NCBI GenBank assembly: GCA_922989275.2
Contig: OV277868.1
Location: 17,604,291 to 17,668,290, forward strand
DNA from: Gari tellinella
Taxonomy: Eukaryota; Mollusca; Bivalvia; Cardiida; Psammobiidae
Direction: 5' to 3'
DNA length: 64,000 nucleotides
How positions within the stretch are numbered: position 1 is the stretch's first letter; every line of letters begins with the position of its first letter. Below are positions 61,889-64,000 of this stretch, piece after piece. Position numbers and translations under genes: made by a program. The notes under the pieces are model-generated. The model searched no databases and was not told the origin of the DNA. It saw nothing but the letters and a program-made list of their open reading frames with translations.

Positions 61889-61955
61889 ACAAACAGTTTG
61901 GACCCAGATCAGACGCCGCGTCACGAGACGTCTGATTAGGGTCCGAACTGTTTTA
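61889..61955. repeat. Solo core hairpin
   Basis: CAAACAGTTTGGACCCAGAT and TTAGGGTCCGAACTGTTT enclose GACGCCGCGTCACGAGACGTC. Confidence 0.75.
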
Positions 61956-62974
61956 CACTCGTATCGACATTTCCGAAGTCATTCTACATGAAACGATATT
62001 ACAAATAAGAATATTAAAGCAGACGACAATAAAACGGTGTAGGGATAAACACTCACGATTAATTGGTGCCGAAAGGGCTAAAAGAAACATTATGCCAACA
62101 CACACTAAAGTGTTTCCTTGTTACTACATGAAACATAGCTTTCTGCGATAATGTACCAATTATTATTTTTGTATTCTGAAATTGGTTCGTACTTTTTTAT
62201 GTTACAGAAAACAGGATCTCGGTAAAAAACAGTTTGGATCCTGATCAGGACCCGCTTTTCCAAAATAAAGGTTTCAAGCGTGGAATTGGTTGACATATTT
62301 ATGGCGTATTACATCCATACAGGGGATAATACGTGTGTCTTTCCATTCCGCTTAAGCTAAATTGTTTTATCTTCTTTGCTTACAATGTTTGAGCCATATC
62401 AGATAACGGGTGACTCGGCGTCTGATCAAACTCCAAACTGTTTGCCTCTTGAGCAGATTAATATAAATCATATTCCGTTGTCAATTAAAATATTTTACTG
62501 CATTGTGTTGGCGTTTAGTAATATGTAAATCTCAAACCGAGAAAATGAAAAATGAAATAAAATAACAAAACTAATCAAACAATTTTGACCTTGATAAGAC
62601 ACCGAGGTGTTATGTGTCTGATCTGGATCCCAAATGTTTCTTTAACGCGGCTATGTAAGCTGACTTAACTGGCTACTAGAGGATTTATCGCTGCACTGAG
62701 TACCTCTAAATTTAGCGGTGAAACTTAACTTGTAGTTAGTCAATGTGGCGCTCGTGCAACACTAGTTATCTTACCTGTCTACTAAAATCGATTTTTAACT
62801 ATCAACTAAAACTTTAGTATGTTACTAGAATTTAGCGGTGTGTCATGCAACACAGTTAGTTTATCTTGTAGTTAAAAATCGATATTTATCTCTCAGCGAG
62901 GGATTTAGTATACAGGTAAGCTCTAACTATGTGTCATGCACCCGGGCCCAGTCAGTTAGACTATCACACTTTTT

Positions 62975-63770
62975 TGTCCGCTATCTAACTCAACTAATTT
63001 TTATCCGATCTTTCTCAAACTTACTGAAAATGTTCATTGATATAAAATCAAGTTTTAGTTCGATTACTACTAAAATCGCACAAGGTATTTTTGAGTTATT
63101 GCCTGTTAATTAATAAAAAATGACTTTTTCAGTCATTTTTGCACTCTAAAACAAACAGCTTTTATCGGATACTCACCAAACATGCTGAAAATATTTATTC
63201 ATATAAAATTTAGGTATAGTTTGATTATTACTAAAATCGCATGTGGCATATCTGAGTTTTTGCCCTTTATGTATTAAAAAATGACTGTTTTCAGCAAGTT
63301 TTGCTCTCTAACACAAATACGTTTTATTGGATCTTCACCAAACTTGCTGAAAATGTTTATTGATATAAAATCAAGGTTTTGTTTGATTACTACTAAAATC
63401 GCATAGGGTATATTTAAGTTAATGTCTTTTTATTAATAAAAAATGACTGTTTCAGTCATTTTTGCCCCCTAACACACACAGTTTTTATCGGATATTCACT
63501 AAACATGCTGAAAATATTTAATTATATAAGATTTACGTCTAGTTTGATTATTACAAAAATCGCATGTGGCATGTCTGAGTTTTGGCCCTTTAAGTATTAA
63601 AAATGAATGTTTCAGCATTTTTTGCTTTCTAACACATACAGTTTATATCAGATATTCGCCAAACTTGTTGAAAATGTTTATTAATATGAAATCTAGGTCA
63701 GTCATCTTAACTACCAAAATCGCACAAGGAATGTTGGAGTTATTGCCCTTGAATGACTAAAAATTTCATT
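62975..63770. repeat. 162-bp tandem repeat, five units, alternating dimer
   Basis: The word AAAC(T/A)T(G/A)(C/T)TGAAAAT(G/A)TT recurs at 63016, 63178, 63340, 63502 and 63661, spaced 162, 162, 162 and 159 bp. Units 1, 3 and 5 (AACTTGCTGAAAATGTTTATT type) differ from 2 and 4 (AACATGCTGAAAATATTTA), implying a 324-bp higher-order unit. ORFs over it are short by-products. Confidence 0.85.
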
Positions 63771-63945
63771 TTTTAATTACTCAAGGGCAATAACTCAGAC
63801 ATGCCTTATGCGATTTTGCTAGTTATTGAACCTGACCTAGATTCTATACTGATAAACATTTATAGCAAGTTTGGTGAAGATCCAAAAAGAAGTGTTTGAG
63901 TTAGAGAGCGGACAAGGCTGAAACAGTCATTTTTACCAAGCTCAA
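63771..63945. repeat. Inverted copy of the 162-bp unit
   Basis: CAAGGGCAATAACTCAGACA, GCGATTTTGCTAGTTATTGA and AGCAAGTTTGGTGAAGATCC are the reverse complement of the preceding unit. With unit 5 it forms a large foldback. Confidence 0.8.
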
Positions 63946-64000
63946 GGTATATATTCTCCGTAGTTTGATTTAATCGTTTACACCCAGTGAATAATTATGT

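Larger units (their letters stand above)
60638..62949. mobile_element. Candidate 2.3-kb element with GGGCCCGGGTGCATGACACA termini
   Basis: GGGCCCGGGTGCATGACACA at 60638 is repeated in inverse orientation at 62930-62949 except for the last base or two. A further inverted GTGTCATGCA-type word occurs at 62838-62848. Subterminal text (CTAAATC, CTCGCT) also recurs. The interior holds no transposase, only a purine tract and hairpins, so it could also be two separate elements. Confidence 0.45.

Overview
The window looks like nuclear DNA from an invertebrate animal, most likely a bivalve mollusc. I infer this from exon-intron genes with GT/AG splice sites, the very frequent ACATGTA words, a PAN/CCP secreted protein, a cytosolic-type sulfotransferase, and dense short inverted-repeat elements. 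There is no bacterial or viral gene organisation. The species cannot be fixed from the sequence; a heterodont bivalve is a guess.

Layout. (1) Positions 315-30342, minus strand: a four-exon gene whose splice phases join perfectly into a predicted 254-residue secreted protein (signal peptide, PAN/apple-like module, short Cys-rich EGF-like exon, two CCP/sushi domains). Its second intron (26.6 kb) is almost wholly filled by a minisatellite at 2657-26810: about 431 copies of a 56-bp unit with higher-order duplications. A foldback element at 1285-2654 abuts the array and carries an isolated piece of the same unit in its loop. (2) 26.8-35.3 kb: unique sequence peppered with short TA-flanked inverted-repeat elements (here called families A, B, C, E) and solo hairpins. 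(3) 35333-41359: a 6.0-kb TA-flanked element with roughly 0.85-kb inverted arms and a decayed minus-strand gene relic inside. Its termini resemble those of the abundant 245-bp family A elements. (4) 41.4-49.5 kb: more elements, two copies of a dispersed repeat carrying a 27-bp coding-like minisatellite, tRNA-derived sequences and one small hypothetical ORF. (5) 53230-55743, plus strand: three consecutive exons of a sulfotransferase with both PAPS-binding motifs; the later exons are not in the window. (6) 56.3-64 kb: further elements, a head-to-tail pair of TIR elements with tRNA-like boxes, a purine tract and a 162-bp tandem repeat at the right edge.

The two recognisable genes are unrelated in function. 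The main story is repeat biology: a giant intronic minisatellite with a possible transposon origin, and a candidate autonomous partner for the commonest short element. All calls were made by eye; alignments and domain searches were not run.
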